A program made the position numbers and the translations under genes. DNA of 7,376 bases from Casp-actino8 sp945862545 (GTDB lineage Bacteria > Actinomycetota > Acidimicrobiia > Acidimicrobiales > Ilumatobacteraceae): contig CAMAYS010000105.1 in NCBI GenBank assembly GCA_945862545.1, forward strand, positions 1 through 7,376. The letters are read 5' to 3'. The notes under the pieces were generated by a model. It was not told the DNA's origin and ran no database searches. It saw only the letters and a program-made list of their open reading frames with translations. Positions 5,580 through 7,376 of this stretch are shown here, in pieces (positions within the stretch are counted from its first letter, which is position 1; each line of letters begins with the position of its first letter).

Positions 5580-6128
5580 TCATGACACGCCGCGCACGGG
5601 GAGGCTCTCTCCTTCGTGCCATCGAGCCATCGTCCACAACAGATCAGAGAGTCGGTTGAGATACGGCACGACCTGCGAAGGGCCTGGAGCAGCAACTATT
5701 GAATGCCGCTCAGCACGACGGACCACGGTGCGCGCCACATCAAGCCACGCTGCAACTTTGTTGCCTCCCGGAACGACAAATTCTGTGGGTGGCTCAAAGC
5801 GCGTATCAAGTTCGTCAATCAGGTTTTCCAGTCGAGTCACCATTGAAGCTTCAACGCATGATGCTCCTGGAGTCAACTTCGCACGATTTTCTGGCAAGGT
5901 AGCCAACTCAGCCATCAACACCCAGAGATCGCGCATAATCGGTATCAGCAAAGCCTCAATCTCTGAGCCCGCACCAGCCTCAGCGCGGACGACACCCAAA
6001 ATCGACTGTGCTTCATCAACGGTGCCGTAAGCACGGGGTAAAGCACTGTCTTTAGGAACGCGTCCGCCATAAAAAAGTCCGGTCGTGCCGTCATCTCCAA
6101 CTTTTGTATATACGCGCTGTCTGGCCAT
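5580..6128 (-). CDS. PduO-type ATP:cob(I)alamin adenosyltransferase
   Basis: A 182-residue enzyme that transfers the adenosyl group of ATP to cob(I)alamin, making coenzyme B12 (adenosylcobalamin) in the cytosol; the family is a trimer of helical bundles. The ATP-binding N-terminus is intact: YTKVGDDGTTGLFYGGR (7-23) followed by K26. Other family marks are YGTVDEAQ (34-41), FVVPGGN (117-123), the arginine-rich ARTVVRRAER (132-141) and LNRLSDLLW (157-165). Length fits a stand-alone PduO/MMAB-type protein rather than a CobA-type one. The ATG at 6128 has AAGG 8 nt upstream. The gene leads a two-gene operon with pepA and diverges from metH, another cobalamin enzyme gene. Adenosylcobalamin users such as methylmalonyl-CoA mutase are not in the window, so the downstream purpose of the coenzyme is not shown. 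Confidence 0.95.
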   Translation of the reverse strand: MARQRVYTKVGDDGTTGLFYGGRVPKDSALPRAYGTVDEAQSILGVVRAEAGAGSEIEALLIPIMRDLWVLMAELATLPENRAKLTPGASCVEASMVTRLENLIDELDTRFEPPTEFVVPGGNKVAAWLDVARTVVRRAERHSIVAAPGPSQVVPYLNRLSDLLWTMARWHEGESLPVRGVS

Positions 6129-6252
6129 ACCTCAGACCTTACCCGTCCATACTCTGAAGCGCTAGGTTGCCTCGCCAACTGTCACATCATGAATGAGAGC
6201 CAGCTGTATTCCAACCTCGTCTCATAATCCAGAAGCGGTAGATTAAGAATCA
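6129..6252. promoter_or_regulatory. Divergent spacer between the adenosyltransferase/pepA operon and metH
   Basis: These 124 bp must carry the promoters of both operons. On the plus strand CATAAT at 6223-6228 is a candidate -10 for metH, leaving a leader of about 20 nt, with no clear -35. On the minus strand AAGG (6140-6137) is the ribosome site of the adenosyltransferase. Hexamers for the leftward promoter are not obvious. The space is too short for a complete cobalamin riboswitch together with promoters, and I do not see a B12-box-like motif. Confidence 0.35.
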
Positions 6253-7376
6253 ATGTCTCGCCAGCCTTACCTCGCCGCCGTCAATGAACGAGTCATCGTG
6301 TTTGACGGTGCCTTTGGAACTTTTGTCCAAGGCCTCGATCTTGGCCCCGACGATTTTGGTGGCCCAAGTCTTGAAGGATGCAACGAATATCTCTGTCTCA
6401 CGCGACCCGATGTGATCCAGCAGATGCACGGAGCATTCTTAGATGTTGGTGTTGATGTTCTTGAAACCGCGAGTTTCGGAAGTTTCTCCACCGTTCTCAC
6501 TGAGTATCAGATCTCCGATCAGGCGTATCTTCTCAATGTCGAGGCAGCACGTCTGGCACGAAATATCGCCAACGATTATGAGTCCTCTGGCAAGGCGCGC
6601 TACGTGGCTGGATCAATTGGACCAGGAACAAAACTCCCCAGCCTCGGGCACATCCGTTTCGCTGAATTGCGCGATGCCTACGAAGAACAAGCCCGCGGAC
6701 TGCTCGTCGGTGGCGTGGATTTATTCCTCATTGAAACCTGCATGGATCTCCTGCAAATCAAGGCGGCAATGATTGGCTGTCGACGGGCCATGCTCGCCGA
6801 GGGTCGCCCAGTCCCGATTCAAGTTCAGGTCACGATGGAAACCACTGGACGGATGCTGGTGGGTTCTGAAATAGGAGCAGCCTTAACTGCCATCAGTGCC
6901 ATGAACCCTGATGTTTTTGGGATCAACTGCGCAACTGGTCCAGCCGAGATGCAAGAGCACTTGCGCTATCTCAGTGAAAATGCCTCAATGCCAATCAGTG
7001 TGTTACCCAATGCCGGACTTCCGAGCATCAAAGACGGTCGCACGCACTATGACCTCACTCCCGAAGAATTGGCCAAGTTTCATCATCATCACGTTCACGA
7101 TCTCGGTGTTGGCATCGTCGGCGGTTGCTGCGGAACCACGCCTGCTCACCTCAAAGCTGTCGTTGATGCCGTGAGTGGACTGGCGGCCCCCAAGCGAACA
7201 CCAATCAATGAACCCAGTGTCTCCTCGATCTATTCATCAGTGCCAATCATCCAAGACAATTCGTTTTTGATTATCGGTGAGCGCACCAACACCAACGGCT
7301 CACGGGCTTTTCGTGATGCGATGATTGCTGGCGATTGGGATAGTTGCTCCAAAATCGCCACCGAACAGATTCGCGA
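6253..7376 (+). CDS. metH: Cobalamin-dependent methionine synthase MetH, N-terminal 374 residues (3' end outside window)
   Basis: No stop codon occurs in this frame from ATG 6253 to the window edge. The protein would transfer a methyl group from methyltetrahydrofolate, via cobalamin, to homocysteine to form methionine. Residues 1-310 are the homocysteine-binding barrel: FDGAFGT at 18-23 region, ETASFGS (71-77), SIGPGTKLPS (121-130), and the zinc-binding cysteines C226 (in GINCATGP) and C292-C293 (in GGCCGTT). The folate-binding domain begins near residue 338 with the marker GERTN (342-346). A folate domain directly after the homocysteine domain separates MetH from the single-domain, cobalamin-independent homocysteine methyltransferases; the cobalamin-binding and reactivation domains should follow off-window. 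An unusual run HHHHVH lies at 277-282. The ribosome site before the ATG is weak. Confidence 0.95.
   Translation, partial: MSRQPYLAAVNERVIVFDGAFGTFVQGLDLGPDDFGGPSLEGCNEYLCLTRPDVIQQMHGAFLDVGVDVLETASFGSFSTVLTEYQISDQAYLLNVEAARLARNIANDYESSGKARYVAGSIGPGTKLPSLGHIRFAELRDAYEEQARGLLVGGVDLFLIETCMDLLQIKAAMIGCRRAMLAEGRPVPIQVQVTMETTGRMLVGSEIGAALTAISAMNPDVFGINCATGPAEMQEHLRYLSENASMPISVLPNAGLPSIKDGRTHYDLTPEELAKFHHHHVHDLGVGIVGGCCGTTPAHLKAVVDAVSGLAAPKRTPINEPSVSSIYSSVPIIQDNSFLIIGERTNTNGSRAFRDAMIAGDWDSCSKIATEQIR

Noticed and set aside
5573..5695. Upstream extension of pepA by 41 residues
   Set aside because: It overlaps the adenosyltransferase gene on the same strand in another frame, is cysteine-rich and unlike PepA, and ATG 5572 gives a normal family N-terminus.
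5656..6030. Plus-strand open frame of 124 codons
   Set aside because: It is antisense to the adenosyltransferase with low-complexity composition; the minus-strand gene accounts for the region.
6129..6252. Cobalamin riboswitch ahead of metH or the adenosyltransferase
   Set aside because: The spacer is shorter than a usual cobalamin riboswitch plus promoter, and no B12-box-like motif was seen.

Overview
The window reads as an ordinary, densely packed stretch of chromosome from a free-living bacterium. It holds seven protein genes in alternating strand blocks and almost no non-coding DNA. Roughly even base composition, a MoeZ-like activating-enzyme core without zinc cysteines, and a conserved hypothetical protein of a type I associate with Actinobacteria all suggest a moderate-GC actinobacterium, possibly a planktonic Acidimicrobiia (acIV-like) lineage. 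That placement is inference from protein flavour, not a phylogeny. I see no IS element, phage gene, CRISPR array, tRNA, rRNA or toxin/defence module.

Layout. (1) 1-660 (+) is the 3' part of a class II aldolase/adducin-family gene whose start lies outside the window. (2) 597-1559 (+) is an RhtA-like EamA/DMT membrane transporter whose start is ambiguous and may overlap the aldolase gene. (3) Convergent to it, after a 1-bp gap, lies a leftward pair: a sirtuin (3521 down to 2745) followed after 17 bp by an N-terminal-rhodanese/MoeB-ThiF fusion (2727 down to 1561). (4) 3628-4140 (+) is a conserved hypothetical protein with a winged-helix look, divergent from the sirtuin. (5) Convergent to it, with a 26-bp coding overlap, lies a second leftward pair: a PduO-type cobalamin adenosyltransferase (6128 down to 5580) followed after 7 bp by the M17 leucyl aminopeptidase pepA (5572 down to 4115). 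(6) Divergent from that, after 124 bp, starts cobalamin-dependent methionine synthase metH (6253 to beyond the window), which runs open off the right edge.

How they fit together. The clearest theme is cobalamin. The adenosyltransferase makes adenosylcobalamin and MetH uses methylcobalamin, and the two are transcribed divergently from one short spacer. The rhodanese/E1-like fusion is a sulfur-transfer enzyme for molybdopterin, thiamine or a similar sulfur-carrier pathway. The sirtuin is an NAD-dependent protein deacylase. Both convergent junctions carry hairpins that overlap stop codons, so transcription-stop signals appear to be built into the coding ends. I found no convincing undescribed system. 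The best leads are the domain order of the rhodanese-MoeB fusion, the stop-codon hairpins and the conserved hypothetical gene.
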